Shown: piece by piece, positions 15,877-25,111 of the stretch
How the letters are laid out: each line of letters opens with the position of its first letter
Numbering within the stretch: the stretch's first letter is position 1
Assembly: GCF_002128405.1 (NCBI RefSeq)
Contig: NZ_NETJ01000004.1
Span: forward strand, 372,001 to 436,000
Length of the DNA stretch: 64,000 nt
Reading direction: 5' to 3'
Origin: Gottfriedia solisilvae
GTDB taxonomy: Bacteria > Bacillota > Bacilli > Bacillales > Bacillaceae_G
Program-made: the position numbers and the translations under genes
Notes under the pieces: generated by a model
What the model was told of the DNA's origin: nothing
Databases searched by the model: none
Seen by the model: only the letters and a program-made list of their open reading frames with translations

Positions 15877-16521
15877 TTAGGAGATTTCTATACCCAAATC
15901 TATATTTTTTATAATTCTTGCAGGACTCCCGACCGCTGTACTATATGAAGGAATATGATGAATGACCGTTGAACCTGCCCCAACAATCGACCAATTTCCA
16001 ACCTTTATTCCAGGTATGATTGTCGCCGAAGCGCCGATATGGGCTCCTTCTTCTACTAAAACATTACCCGTTAATGTCGTATTTGGTGAGAGATGAGTAT
16101 AATGACCAATATTATTGTCATGCTCTATAATCGCTCCAGTATTAATAATACAGTGCTCACCAATTGTCGCATCTGCATTTATGATTGCATTTGGCATTAC
16201 AACTGTTCCATTTCCAATTTTGGATGATGAGCTTACAATTGCCGATGGATGCACTACAGTAACATATTTTTCATTTTTTAAATTGATTGTATAAACGATT
16301 TGTTTTCTTATCTTATTATCACCCACAGCAATTACAACTTTGACATCATCATCTAAAAATTTTTGCAAGTAAGAGATAGGCGCATAGATGATTCCATTTT
16401 CTTGTTTTTCATCTGTATACTTTTCATCTAAAACTGCTAAAATTTCATGGTTTTTTAAAGAAGAAATCATATCTTGGATGACCTTGCTATGTCCACCATT
16501 ACCTAAAATAATTATTCTCAT
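15877..16521 (-). CDS. epsM: EpsM, sugar N-acetyltransferase (PglD-like)
   Basis: The protein has 214 residues. An N-terminal Rossmann-like nucleotide-sugar domain begins I-I-I-L-G-N-G-G-H-S-K-V. A left-handed beta-helix of hexapeptide repeats runs from about 90 to 200. I-I-E-H-D-N-N-I-G-H-Y-T-H-L-S-P contains the catalytic His and the acetyl-CoA site conserved in PglD. It acetylates the 4-amino group added by EpsN. It starts one base after the epsL stop codon, so the two are tightly coupled. Confidence 0.92.
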   Translation of the reverse strand: MRIIILGNGGHSKVIQDMISSLKNHEILAVLDEKYTDEKQENGIIYAPISYLQKFLDDDVKVVIAVGDNKIRKQIVYTINLKNEKYVTVVHPSAIVSSSSKIGNGTVVMPNAIINADATIGEHCIINTGAIIEHDNNIGHYTHLSPNTTLTGNVLVEEGAHIGASATIIPGIKVGNWSIVGAGSTVIHHIPSYSTAVGSPARIIKNIDLGIEIS

Positions 16522-16522
16522 C

Positions 16523-17122
16523 TTACATCACTTCATTAGATCCCGTGAATTTTTCCATTGTTACTTGGCCCTGGTGCGATATTCCTTCTTTCCTTAAAAC
16601 TTTTTTAGCAGTCATCGTAAGGATTTTTAAATCTAAAAGTAGATTATGATTTTCTGCATACCATACGTCCATTTTAAATTTCTCCTCCCATGTAAGTGCA
16701 TTTCTACCATTTACTTGAGCCCAACCAGTGATTCCTGGCTTCACATTATGACGAGCCATTTGTTCTTTCGTATACAAAGGTAAATATTCCATTAAGAATG
16801 GTCTAGGACCTACTAAACTCATCTCGCCTTTTACTACGTTAACCAGTTGAGGAAATTCATCTACACTATATTTCCTTAGAAATTCTCCAAATTTGGTTAA
16901 GCGTAAATCATCTGAAAGTTGATTTCCATGTTCATCTTGTAAATTTTTCATTGTACGAAATTTGTATAGATAAAATGACTCTCCATGCAATCCAGGTCGC
17001 TGTTGAGTAAAAAGTACTGGTGCCCCCATTTTGAATCTCACCAATAAGGATACTACAACTAAAATTGGAGAAAACAATATTAAGAGAGTCAGAGAAATGA
17101 ATAAATCTATTACTCGTTTCAT
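16523..17122 (-). CDS. epsL: EpsL, initiating phosphoglycosyl transferase
   Basis: The protein has 199 residues of the monotopic PglC-like phosphoglycosyl transferase family. It has an N-terminal re-entrant membrane helix (about 5-28), then F-K-M-G-A-P-V-L-F-T-Q-Q-R-P-G, Y-K-F-R-T-M-K, S-V-D-E-F-P-Q-L with the catalytic Asp-Glu pair, S-L-V-G-P-R-P and K-P-G-I-T-G-W-A-Q-V-N-G-R. It moves the first sugar phosphate, probably the bacillosamine-type sugar made by EpsC-N-M, onto undecaprenyl phosphate and so starts each repeat unit. RBS AGGGGTAAAGTTCAT. Confidence 0.93.
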   Translation of the reverse strand: MKRVIDLFISLTLLILFSPILVVVSLLVRFKMGAPVLFTQQRPGLHGESFYLYKFRTMKNLQDEHGNQLSDDLRLTKFGEFLRKYSVDEFPQLVNVVKGEMSLVGPRPFLMEYLPLYTKEQMARHNVKPGITGWAQVNGRNALTWEEKFKMDVWYAENHNLLLDLKILTMTAKKVLRKEGISHQGQVTMEKFTGSNEVM

Positions 17123-17157
17123 ATGAACTTTACCCCTATTTTTAGTCTATTTAGTAT

Positions 17158-17307
17158 TTACCTGTTAGTAGAACAAGTTGTTTGTATATACTTAATCATA
17201 TCGTTTAAAAACTCTTTAGTTTTTATCTCACTCTGCTCATTTCCTTTTTTATAAAAATCTTCAAGTAATTCTTGAAACTGCTTTTGGGTTAAATTAATCG
17301 ATTCCAA
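17158..17307 (-). CDS. Small unrecognised protein, 49 aa, between galE and epsL
   Basis: A TTG start follows GTGAGGGGTAACA. The product begins with E-S-I-N-L-T-Q-K-Q-F-Q-E-L-L-E-D-F-Y and is charged and helical; it ends T-T-C-S-T-N-R. It fills the 207-bp gap between galE and epsL, has the operon's orientation and codon style, and has a plausible RBS, so I think it is real. I recognise no family. Confidence 0.5.
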   Translation of the reverse strand: MESINLTQKQFQELLEDFYKKGNEQSEIKTKEFLNDMIKYIQTTCSTNR

Positions 17308-17329
17308 TGTTACCCCTCACTTAAAAAAA

Positions 17330-18400
17330 TTAAAAATCCGCTGCTTTAGTTAGAACCGGTTGTTTATCACTATGTTGAATTTCCAACTCTTCGTTATATC
17401 CGTTAGGATTATTCTTTTGCCATCTCCATATATCTCTACACATTGCTTCAATTCCTCTACTAGCTTTCCAACCGAGTTGAATCCTTGCTTTTGTAACATC
17501 AGCAAAACATATTGCCACGTCACCTGGACGGCGATCCTTCATTACATATGGAATACTTATACCAGAAGCTTTTTCAAATGCTTTTACCATCTCTAACACA
17601 CTATATCCAATCCCTGTACCGAGATTATAAGCATTTATACCATGAATACACTGCACTTTCTCTAAAGCTCTGAGATGACCAATCGCCAAGTCAACCACAT
17701 GTATATAATCTCTTATTCCTGTTCCGTCTAACGTAGGATAATCGTTTCCATATACACTTAAACTCGATAACCTCCCCACTGCCACCTGTGCAATATACGG
17801 CATAAGATTATTTGGAATTCCTTTTGGATCTTCTCCAATAAGACCACTTTCATGGGCTCCAATCGGATTAAAATATCGTAATAAAGCAATACTCCAAGAC
17901 TGATCTGAATGATATAAGTCTCTTAAGATCTCCTCAATCATCAGTTTCGTGCGACCATATGGATTCTCAGCTCCTAAAATTGTTTCTTCTTTAATTGGAA
18001 CCTGATTAGTTGATCCATATACCGTAGCTGATGAGCTAAATACAAGTTTCTTTACTCCATATTTTTTCATTATTTCACAGAGGTTAATTGTGCCAGTTAC
18101 ATTATTTTGATAATACTTAAGAGGGAAATTATTAGATTCTCCAACTGCTTTAAGCCCAGCAAAATGAATAACAGCACTAATATTATTTTCAGAAAAAATA
18201 ACATCTAAAGCATCTTTATTTAATAAATCTGCTTCATAATATTTAAAATCCTTACCAGTAATTCTTCGAACGCGATTCATAGATTCTGCTTTACTATTTA
18301 AAAAATTATCTACCACCACTATTTCATAACCTGCATTTAACAGCTCTACACAAGTATGACTACCGATATAGCCTGATCCACCTGTTATTAAAATTTTCAT
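17330..18400 (-). CDS. galE: UDP-glucose 4-epimerase
   Basis: The protein has 356 residues; the start is the ATG after AAAGGGGACGGAATA. It is an extended SDR with [11 protein letters not shown] near the start, S-S-S-A-T-V-Y-G and the catalytic Y-G-R-T-K. It also has the GalE segments L-R-Y-F-N-P-I-G-A and Y-I-H-V-V-D-L-A. It interconverts UDP-glucose and UDP-galactose, supplying galactose to the polysaccharide from the UDP-glucose made by GalU. A large hairpin lies 63 bp upstream of its start. Confidence 0.93.
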   Translation of the reverse strand: MKILITGGSGYIGSHTCVELLNAGYEIVVVDNFLNSKAESMNRVRRITGKDFKYYEADLLNKDALDVIFSENNISAVIHFAGLKAVGESNNFPLKYYQNNVTGTINLCEIMKKYGVKKLVFSSSATVYGSTNQVPIKEETILGAENPYGRTKLMIEEILRDLYHSDQSWSIALLRYFNPIGAHESGLIGEDPKGIPNNLMPYIAQVAVGRLSSLSVYGNDYPTLDGTGIRDYIHVVDLAIGHLRALEKVQCIHGINAYNLGTGIGYSVLEMVKAFEKASGISIPYVMKDRRPGDVAICFADVTKARIQLGWKASRGIEAMCRDIWRWQKNNPNGYNEELEIQHSDKQPVLTKAADF

Positions 18401-18462
18401 TATTCCGTCCCCTTTAGGTTTCAACAGTTTATTACTATGAAATAAATAAAATATTAATCATA

Positions 18463-18510
18463 TATAAAAATGCATCTCACTTAGTTATCTAATTAAGGTG
18501 CATTTTTATA
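18463..18510 (-). terminator. Terminator-like hairpin inside the eps operon, before galE
   Basis: A 12-bp perfect AT-rich stem (TATAAAAATGCA / TGCATTTTTATA) ends in T-rich sequence on the minus strand. It lies between the RfbC-like gene and galE, so it would cut off the last eps genes unless transcription is processive. Confidence 0.55.
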
Positions 18511-18558
18511 AATATTATTTTCAATTAGCAAAATTTAAGGCTCCATCTAATATAGACT

Positions 18559-19131
18559 TTAAATAGACGTAGTAATTTTCCCAATAAACTCTCCAAGACT
18601 CTGAAGATTCTTATCCTTTTCAGAAAGAATAATTTTATTATCTACCAAGTCCAATGGCCAACTAATTCGTAAATCTGGGTCATTCCACATGATTCCATCG
18701 TCTAAGTCTCCATAAAATTTTTCTGAACACTTATAAGAAACAATTGATGGTTCAATGACCAAATACCCGTGCCCAAAATGTTCAGGGACATATAGAGATT
18801 CTTTTCGATCTCCAGAAAGATAAAAACCTCTCCACTTTCCAAAAGTTGGCGAGGTTTTTCTTAAATCGACAATTACATCAAATATTTTCCCTGTTAAGCA
18901 ACGAACTAATTTAGCTTGTTCCTTTACTCTTTGAAAATGTATAGCTCTTATTACTCCCTTTTCTGAGCTAGTATAAAATACTTCTTTTAACTCATGGTCA
19001 AGTCCGTTTTCTTTAAACACTTCTTCGGAATAATCTTTAATAAAGTCGCCTCTTTCATCTTTTGCTACAAAGGGCTTAATTATATATGCACCTTTTAAAT
19101 CTAACTCCTCAAATTGAAACTGTTGAATCAT
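18559..19131 (-). CDS. RfbC/RmlC-like nucleotide-sugar 3-(or 3,5-)epimerase
   Basis: The protein has 190 residues; the start is the ATG after GAAGGGGGTTAATTTA. It is a cupin of the dTDP-4-dehydrorhamnose 3,5-epimerase family: R-A-I-H-F-Q (general-base His), G-K-I-F-D-V-I-V-D-L-R, Y-V-P-E-H-F-G-H-G-Y-L-V and W-N-D-P-D-L. No dTDP-sugar genes are nearby. The neighbours make CDP-4-keto-6-deoxyglucose, so the natural substrate is probably that CDP sugar, epimerised before reduction by the adjacent SDR. Confidence 0.82.
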   Translation of the reverse strand: MIQQFQFEELDLKGAYIIKPFVAKDERGDFIKDYSEEVFKENGLDHELKEVFYTSSEKGVIRAIHFQRVKEQAKLVRCLTGKIFDVIVDLRKTSPTFGKWRGFYLSGDRKESLYVPEHFGHGYLVIEPSIVSYKCSEKFYGDLDDGIMWNDPDLRISWPLDLVDNKIILSEKDKNLQSLGEFIGKITTSI

Positions 19132-19155
19132 TAAATTAACCCCCTTCAAATTTGT

Positions 19156-20067
19156 TTATATTTTTACTTCCTGCAAAGCATTAATAGTTTCCTGGATATT
19201 TTGTTCAAAAGTATTTTTAATTGTAAATCCAGTATCTCTTTTTAAACTGGTTGTATCGAACCATTCCATATCATACTCCAGACCATCTTCAGGCCTTTCT
19301 CCTAGACCAATTTCAGCATTACTACCATAAATGTCTTTAATAGTTAGAAGATACTCTTTCAAAATACGAGGAGAGCCGCTTCCGATAAAATAACAAGATT
19401 CATTTGTATTTTCCTTACCTATAAGGTATAAAGCTTTGGCTGCATCTTTAATGTACATTAAATCGTATGGCTGCTCGGCCTTAGAGAAAGAAGGCTTGTT
19501 ACCTTGTTGTAGTTCTTTGAGAGTGTAACTTATGATATTACCCGTAAGGTTATTGCCACCATATATATTTGACAACCTTGCCCAAACAAATGGTAAATCT
19601 AGATTTTTACATAAAACTTCTAATAAACAGTGCGTAGTATGTTTAGCAACACCATAAATAGAATTCATTGCATTTATATCGAGATTTAATATATTCTTTG
19701 CTATTTCTTCTGTTATTGTTCCTGTACATATGAATTTTTTACAATTTAATTTTTTGGCAACTACAGCACTATCACAAGCATATTGGGCATTTAACAACTG
19801 TAACTGATAATCAGCTCGATCACTACCATTTGTGCCATCCCAAGCTAAGTGGTAAAAAACGTCAATATCTCTATCACGTACTAAATCTACTAAAGTTTCA
19901 ATAGAATTTAGCTCAACATATAGAATTTTTACGTTTTCTGGAAGAGTATCAATCTTTGAATCTCTGTTTCTTACTATAGCAATAACTTCTACATTATTTT
20001 TTAGTAATTCTTTAATAAGCCATGTTCCTATATAACCATTTGCCCCTGTAACGATTGCTTTTTTCAT
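19156..20067 (-). CDS. NAD-dependent epimerase/reductase (SDR) of the CDP-deoxysugar pathway
   Basis: The protein has 303 residues; the start is the ATG after AGGTGACTCAT, 5 bp past the rfbG stop. It is an extended SDR with V-T-G-A-N-G-Y-I-G near the start and Y-G-V-A-K as the catalytic Tyr-Lys pair. Similar proteins in CDP-glucose clusters are C4-reductases (CDP-abequose/paratose synthase-type). It probably reduces the 4-keto group of the sugar produced by RfbG and the RfbC-like epimerase, giving a CDP-6-deoxyhexose. Stereochemistry cannot be predicted. Confidence 0.8.
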   Translation of the reverse strand: MKKAIVTGANGYIGTWLIKELLKNNVEVIAIVRNRDSKIDTLPENVKILYVELNSIETLVDLVRDRDIDVFYHLAWDGTNGSDRADYQLQLLNAQYACDSAVVAKKLNCKKFICTGTITEEIAKNILNLDINAMNSIYGVAKHTTHCLLEVLCKNLDLPFVWARLSNIYGGNNLTGNIISYTLKELQQGNKPSFSKAEQPYDLMYIKDAAKALYLIGKENTNESCYFIGSGSPRILKEYLLTIKDIYGSNAEIGLGERPEDGLEYDMEWFDTTSLKRDTGFTIKNTFEQNIQETINALQEVKI

Positions 20068-20072
20068 ATGAG

Positions 20073-21152
20073 TCACCTATTCTTAATTTTTATATAATTG
20101 CGCTTATTATGTGTCATAAACTCTTCTATTTGCTCTTCCATCGTAAGAGCTATATTACCTTTACTAAGGTATGCTCTTGTCCATTCAATCGTCTTCTCAA
20201 TTGCTTTTTCTATATTCCATCTCGGTTCCCATCTAAATGTATTTTTTATTTTGGAGCAATCCAACTTTAAGAAATTGGCTTCATGTACCCCACTATCGGA
20301 CTGATTTACCCAAAATAAACCCTCACCCCAAATTTCACAAAATAACTCTGTTAATCTCTCGGTTGTAACACAGTCATTTTCATTAGGCCCAACATTATAG
20401 TAGTCTTCGTAATTTTTGTTTTGAAACTGCTTTTCGCAGATTAGTAAATAAGCATTAAGTGGCTCTAAAACATGTTGATATGGTCTGATAGATAAGGGAT
20501 TTCTTAAAATGATATATTCTTTATTCGTTGCTGCCCTTATACAATCAGGAATTATGCGATCATTTGCGAAGTCTCCTCCTCCAATTACATTACCTGCCCT
20601 GGCAGTCGATATTGAAACATCTGTATTTAGAAAGAAAGAGTTTTTATAGCATTGTGTTATTATTTCAGAACAAGATTTACTATTAGAATAAGGATCATAT
20701 CCGTTCAATACATCTATTTCTCTGTATCCCCAATCCCATTCATTGTTCTGATAAACTTTATCTGTTGTTACGTTTAATACGGATTTTACAGTTGTGCTTT
20801 CCCTTATACATTCAAGAAAGTTTACTGTACCCATCACATTTGTCTCATAAGTTAGATGAGGATCGCTATAAGAATCTCTTACAATGGGTTGTGCAGCAAG
20901 ATGAATAGCTATCTCTGGTTCTGCTTCAAGGAACGTCTGCTTTAGTAATTGTAAATTTCTTACATCACCTATTATTGAATTCATTTGGCTCTCTATTCCA
21001 CTAAGTGAAAATAAATTCGGATCAGTTGGTGGTTTTAAGGAATAACCCGTTACTTCTGCCCCTGCATTAATAAGCATTTTACATAGCCATGTTCCTTTAA
21101 AACCTGTATGACCGGTAACAAATACTTTTTTACCTTTGTAAAAATCCAGCAT
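20073..21152 (-). CDS. rfbG: CDP-glucose 4,6-dehydratase
   Basis: The protein has 359 residues; the start at the ATG at 21152 gives M-L-D-F-Y-K-G-K-K, the usual N-terminus, and overlaps rfbF by 23 bp. The Rossmann motif V-T-G-H-T-G-F-K-G-T-W and the active-site pair Y-S-N-S-K are typical of RfbG, as are T-T-D-K-V-Y and R-A-G-N-V-I-G-G-G-D. It converts CDP-glucose to CDP-4-keto-6-deoxyglucose. Confidence 0.93.
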   Translation of the reverse strand: MLDFYKGKKVFVTGHTGFKGTWLCKMLINAGAEVTGYSLKPPTDPNLFSLSGIESQMNSIIGDVRNLQLLKQTFLEAEPEIAIHLAAQPIVRDSYSDPHLTYETNVMGTVNFLECIRESTTVKSVLNVTTDKVYQNNEWDWGYREIDVLNGYDPYSNSKSCSEIITQCYKNSFFLNTDVSISTARAGNVIGGGDFANDRIIPDCIRAATNKEYIILRNPLSIRPYQHVLEPLNAYLLICEKQFQNKNYEDYYNVGPNENDCVTTERLTELFCEIWGEGLFWVNQSDSGVHEANFLKLDCSKIKNTFRWEPRWNIEKAIEKTIEWTRAYLSKGNIALTMEEQIEEFMTHNKRNYIKIKNR

Positions 21153-21930
21153 AAATATCCCACACTTTCCACGGGGCTTTCCCATTTTCCCACAAACGTT
21201 CTAAAAGTTCTTTATCACGTAACGTATCCATACACTGCCAAAAACCATAATGTCTATAAGCCTTTAATTCTCCTATGATGGCTAAAGTCTCTAAAGGTTC
21301 GTTTTCGAAAACCGTGGAATCTCCATCAATATAATCTATAACCTCAGGATTCAACACCATAAATCCTCCGTTAATCCAACCACCATCTTCTTTCGATTTT
21401 TCTTTGAATTTATTAATCTGTTCTTCTTGATCAATATCAAGCATCCCAAAGCGACCACCTGGTTGTATCGCAGTAATTGTAGCCATTTTCCCACTAGATT
21501 TATGGAATTGGACTAATCCTTGAATATCAACATTTGCTACTCCATCACCATAAGTAAGCATAAAAGGCTCATTTCCAATATATTCTTTAACTCTTTTAAT
21601 ACGACCGCCTGTCATTGTATTAAGCCCAGTGTCCACTAGAGTAACTTTCCATGGTTCAGTATTATTATTATGAATAATCATTTTATTTTCAGCAGTAAAG
21701 TCAAACGTTACATCAGACATATGTAGGTAATAATCAGCAAAAAACTCTTTTATTACATACTGTTTATAACCACAGCAAACGATGAAATCATTATAGCCAA
21801 ATGAAGAATAGTATTTCATAATATGCCAAAGAATAGGCTTTCCTCCTATTTCAATCATTGGTTTAGGCTTTAAATGACTTTCTTCACTAATTCTAGTTCC
21901 AAAACCACCCGCTAAAATAACAACTTTCAT
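21130..21930 (-). CDS. rfbF: Glucose-1-phosphate cytidylyltransferase
   Basis: The protein has 266 residues, the usual RfbF length. V-I-L-A-G-G-F-G-T-R-I-S-E-E-S is the nucleotide-binding loop, with K-P-K-P-M-I-E-I-G-G-K-P-I-L-W-H just after; the later T-Y-G-D-G-V-A-N-V-D holds the metal-binding Asp. It makes CDP-glucose from CTP and glucose-1-phosphate, the entry to the CDP-deoxysugar branch formed with the next three genes. Confidence 0.94.
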   Translation of the reverse strand: MKVVILAGGFGTRISEESHLKPKPMIEIGGKPILWHIMKYYSSFGYNDFIVCCGYKQYVIKEFFADYYLHMSDVTFDFTAENKMIIHNNNTEPWKVTLVDTGLNTMTGGRIKRVKEYIGNEPFMLTYGDGVANVDIQGLVQFHKSSGKMATITAIQPGGRFGMLDIDQEEQINKFKEKSKEDGGWINGGFMVLNPEVIDYIDGDSTVFENEPLETLAIIGELKAYRHYGFWQCMDTLRDKELLERLWENGKAPWKVWDIYAGFLQR

Positions 21931-22011
21931 GCTAGTTCCTCCATTCTTAACATCTATGAAATGTTAGGGTTTCTTTCAAATGAGATCACAATTTAGATAA
22001 AAAAAGAAAGG

Positions 22012-23043
22012 TTAGTCAACAAACTTACCTCTCTTTAAATAAAAATAGACTCTAAAAATAGAATCTGTTGTATTGATCGATTTATATATTTTATATTTAA
22101 TTAAATTTGTTAAAAGTCCACTATAAGAGAAATATCTCAATGCTTTTTGTGTCCATTGATTATCTAAGATACTTTTTAAATAAGCCCTTCTAACTTTTTT
22201 CGGTACATCCTTACTAGTCATATAAGCTTGGGCAACTAGCGAAAACATTGTAACTGCATATTGGTGTTCTAAATATTGCTCGTTACTATGATATACCCTT
22301 TGTTCATATAAGTAATCGCGAAATCGCCCATAGGTTATATTCTGCATTTCAACATCTTTCATTTCAAAGCCCTTAGTTATTGAGTTAACATTCGAACGGT
22401 TATAGATATAAAGTGGTTCCTTTATAAAACTAAAACTATTCGCGTGTTTTATATATTCTAAATTAAAAAGAACATCTTCACTTCTTGTAATACTTTCATC
22501 AAACCAAATACCCTTATTTCTTATCACATCAGCTCGATAAAATTTATTCCAAACAAAATAAAGCATAAAGTTTTGACAATACTTTGCACAAACTAATAAA
22601 AAGTCTGTTTTGCTATACGTTTGATCTTCAACTTCACATTTAACAAAGTACTCTTCATCTTTTTCATTTAAATACATTTTTTGATATCCACATGTTATTA
22701 AATCTGAATTACTTTGAATGTAATTTGAATACATTTTCTGTAACATGTTAGGAGCTATTAAGTCATCAGCATCCATAAACTGGATAAACTGTCCTGTGGC
22801 ATTCTTTAATCCAACATTTCGTCCAGATGCAATCGATCCATGACTTTTTTGGATAAATTTAATCCTCTCATCTTTTTCCTTGTAATTTTCGCAAATTTCA
22901 GTAGAACCATCAGTAGATCCATTATCAACTAAGATTAATTCAAAATCTTTAAAAGTTTGATTAAGAACCGACTGAATACATCGCTCTAGATACTGTTCCA
23001 CTTGATAGATTGTGACAATTAGACTAATCTTTGGACTATTCAT
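22012..23043 (-). CDS. Family 2 glycosyltransferase
   Basis: The protein has 343 residues. The GT-A domain has S-L-I-V-T-I-Y-Q-V-E-Q-Y-L, V-D-N-G-S-T-D-G-S and F-M-D-A-D-D (metal-binding DxD). S-E-D-V-L-F-N probably carries the catalytic Asp/Glu. The C-terminal 120 residues are basic and probably associate with the membrane. V-D-N in place of V-N-D distinguishes it from its neighbours. It overlaps the next GT2 gene by 8 bp. It adds one sugar to the lipid-linked repeat unit; donor and acceptor unknown. Last glycosyltransferase before the CDP-sugar genes. Confidence 0.9.
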   Translation of the reverse strand: MNSPKISLIVTIYQVEQYLERCIQSVLNQTFKDFELILVDNGSTDGSTEICENYKEKDERIKFIQKSHGSIASGRNVGLKNATGQFIQFMDADDLIAPNMLQKMYSNYIQSNSDLITCGYQKMYLNEKDEEYFVKCEVEDQTYSKTDFLLVCAKYCQNFMLYFVWNKFYRADVIRNKGIWFDESITRSEDVLFNLEYIKHANSFSFIKEPLYIYNRSNVNSITKGFEMKDVEMQNITYGRFRDYLYEQRVYHSNEQYLEHQYAVTMFSLVAQAYMTSKDVPKKVRRAYLKSILDNQWTQKALRYFSYSGLLTNLIKYKIYKSINTTDSIFRVYFYLKRGKFVD

Positions 23044-24067
23044 ACAACCAACCTTTCAATAAGTATCTAAGTTTAAAAACTGTATAATATACAATTGGCC
23101 ACTGATATTTTAAACAGTAAAAAGCCAAGCGATTGAATTTATATCTATTATTGTTTCTTAATAACTTACGAACATCCTTATCAGATATATATCGCTTTAA
23201 CTCCATAATTTTATCTTTTAGTGTTAGTTTATTTCCTTTCTTTGCTACCTCAAACATAGCTCTTAAAACACCACTAAGATAAGATTCCTCTACAAAATTC
23301 CGAGAATAAGAATCGTTTATATTTAAAGATTTTATTAGTTTTAATGACTCTACATAGACCGTTTTAGCAATTTCAAATCGATTATAAAAGATTCTAGAAG
23401 TTAAACTATTTTCATATTGGACGTAATTATAATACGGAAAATCAACTAAAACTGCAGATTGGCATTCACGATAAAAATGCAAATTAAATAAGTAATCTTC
23501 GGCGATATAAAAATCATTATTAAAACTAAAATTATATTTCTGGATAACCGTATTTTTAAACCATTTATTTCCGCAGCTACCAAACAAGGGCTCACCTAAC
23601 CAAATTCCCCTCAAAAAATCATCCTTTTTTTCATTCTTCAGGAATGATTTTTCTTTATATTGGTTATGTTGTAGTGGTTCTAGTTCAGTATTTACAACGT
23701 TAAAAGGCACTACGATTAAGTCATAATCATTTATACTAACTTTATTTGCAGCATCTGAAAAATAATTGTTAATATAATCATCTGCATCAATAAACGTTAT
23801 GTATTTTCCGACTGCATGATTCAAACCGTGGTTACGAGCACGTGAAGGTCCTCCATTTAACAAATGGTGAACTTGAACGCGTTTATCATACTCACTGTAA
23901 AAGTCACAAATTTCACCGCTACTATCGGTCGAACCATCATTTACAAGAATTAATTCCAGGTCCTTGAAACTTTGGTTTAAAATAGAATCTACACATCGTT
24001 TAAGGTATTTCTCAGCATTATAAACAGGAATAACAATAGTTATTAGGGGTTTATTTATAAATTGCAT
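23036..24067 (-). CDS. Family 2 glycosyltransferase
   Basis: The protein has 343 residues. T-I-V-I-P-V-Y-N-A-E-K-Y-L, V-N-D-G-S-T-D-S-S and F-I-D-A-D-D mark the GT-A fold, with I-A-E-D-Y-L-F-N later as the catalytic region. The start codon overlaps the upstream gene's stop by one base. The N-terminal 100 residues are very similar to the products of the genes at 24067-25074 and 27219-28232, indicating duplication within the operon. Sugar specificity unknown. Confidence 0.9.
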   Translation of the reverse strand: MQFINKPLITIVIPVYNAEKYLKRCVDSILNQSFKDLELILVNDGSTDSSGEICDFYSEYDKRVQVHHLLNGGPSRARNHGLNHAVGKYITFIDADDYINNYFSDAANKVSINDYDLIVVPFNVVNTELEPLQHNQYKEKSFLKNEKKDDFLRGIWLGEPLFGSCGNKWFKNTVIQKYNFSFNNDFYIAEDYLFNLHFYRECQSAVLVDFPYYNYVQYENSLTSRIFYNRFEIAKTVYVESLKLIKSLNINDSYSRNFVEESYLSGVLRAMFEVAKKGNKLTLKDKIMELKRYISDKDVRKLLRNNNRYKFNRLAFYCLKYQWPIVYYTVFKLRYLLKGWLYE

Positions 24068-25074
24068 TATAAATATCTCCTTCTAAATGTTCTTAAAAAT
24101 ACATCCATTATAGTTACACTTTTAAAACGAACTAGTATTCTTATTATTTTTTGTAAATTACTACGACGATTAGGTATTTCGTAAACTTCTTGTACTAATT
24201 CATTTTGTATAATTTTACTGACCATTTTTTTTCTATCTAATGAACTCATTGGGCAATCCGGCAAGTAATAATTGATGAACACAAAGGCAAATTCATATTG
24301 ATAATAAAGATACATGCTTTCAATCGAATTGGTATTCGACACTTCATTAACTAGTTTTTTTAGGTTTTCATATAGTAAAGTTTGTATTTCAAACTTTTTT
24401 TGAAAATAGCTATGAATGAGGCTTCCATCGTTTTGATGGTATTCATAAAATACACTTTCCTCAAAAGAAATCCTTTTTGATTGTTTTATATATGATAGGT
24501 TAAATATTGCATCTTCACCTATGTTAAACTCCGTGCCGAAACTAATATTGTTACTTTTAATAATATCGTTTCGATATAATTTGTTGCATGGTGAATAAGC
24601 CAGACCTTTTTCTAGCAAATTAACAAACAACTCGATATACATTTTTTTAGGATCATCCAATTCTTCTTTAACTGTAAGTTCGTTTATCGTATTATTATTT
24701 TTTACATTTTTAATACCACAAACGACCAAATCAGCATTTTCATCTTCAATCCGATATAGCATTGCTTCTAAAAAGTTAACAGGCAAAGTATCATCACTAT
24801 CAGTAAACTGAATATATTTCCCTTTTGCATTTTGCAGGCCGATATTGCGCGCATAACCTGGTCCATGATTATCTAAATGTAATACTCTTAATCTTTTATC
24901 TTTAGCAGCATAAGCATTACAAATTTCAGCACTGTTATCAGTTGAGCCATCGTTTATAAGAATGACCTCAAACGAAGTGAGTGATTGGTTTAGAATACTT
25001 TCAATACATCTTGATAAGTACTTTTCAGCATTGTAAATAGGGATAATTACAGTTACTAAAATATTATATTTCAT
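24067..25074 (-). CDS. Family 2 glycosyltransferase
   Basis: The protein has 335 residues. T-V-I-I-P-I-Y-N-A-E-K-Y-L-S-R-C, I-N-D-G-S-T-D-N-S and F-T-D-S-D-D (a variant of the DxD site with Ser) are followed by I-G-E-D-A-I-F-N. The basic C-terminus (T-F-R-R-R-Y-L) may bind the membrane. One of six GT2 genes in this operon; donor and acceptor unknown. Confidence 0.9.
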   Translation of the reverse strand: MKYNILVTVIIPIYNAEKYLSRCIESILNQSLTSFEVILINDGSTDNSAEICNAYAAKDKRLRVLHLDNHGPGYARNIGLQNAKGKYIQFTDSDDTLPVNFLEAMLYRIEDENADLVVCGIKNVKNNNTINELTVKEELDDPKKMYIELFVNLLEKGLAYSPCNKLYRNDIIKSNNISFGTEFNIGEDAIFNLSYIKQSKRISFEESVFYEYHQNDGSLIHSYFQKKFEIQTLLYENLKKLVNEVSNTNSIESMYLYYQYEFAFVFINYYLPDCPMSSLDRKKMVSKIIQNELVQEVYEIPNRRSNLQKIIRILVRFKSVTIMDVFLRTFRRRYL

Positions 25075-25111
25075 AGCTTTCTTCCCTTAATAATATTTTT
25101 AGATGAAGATT

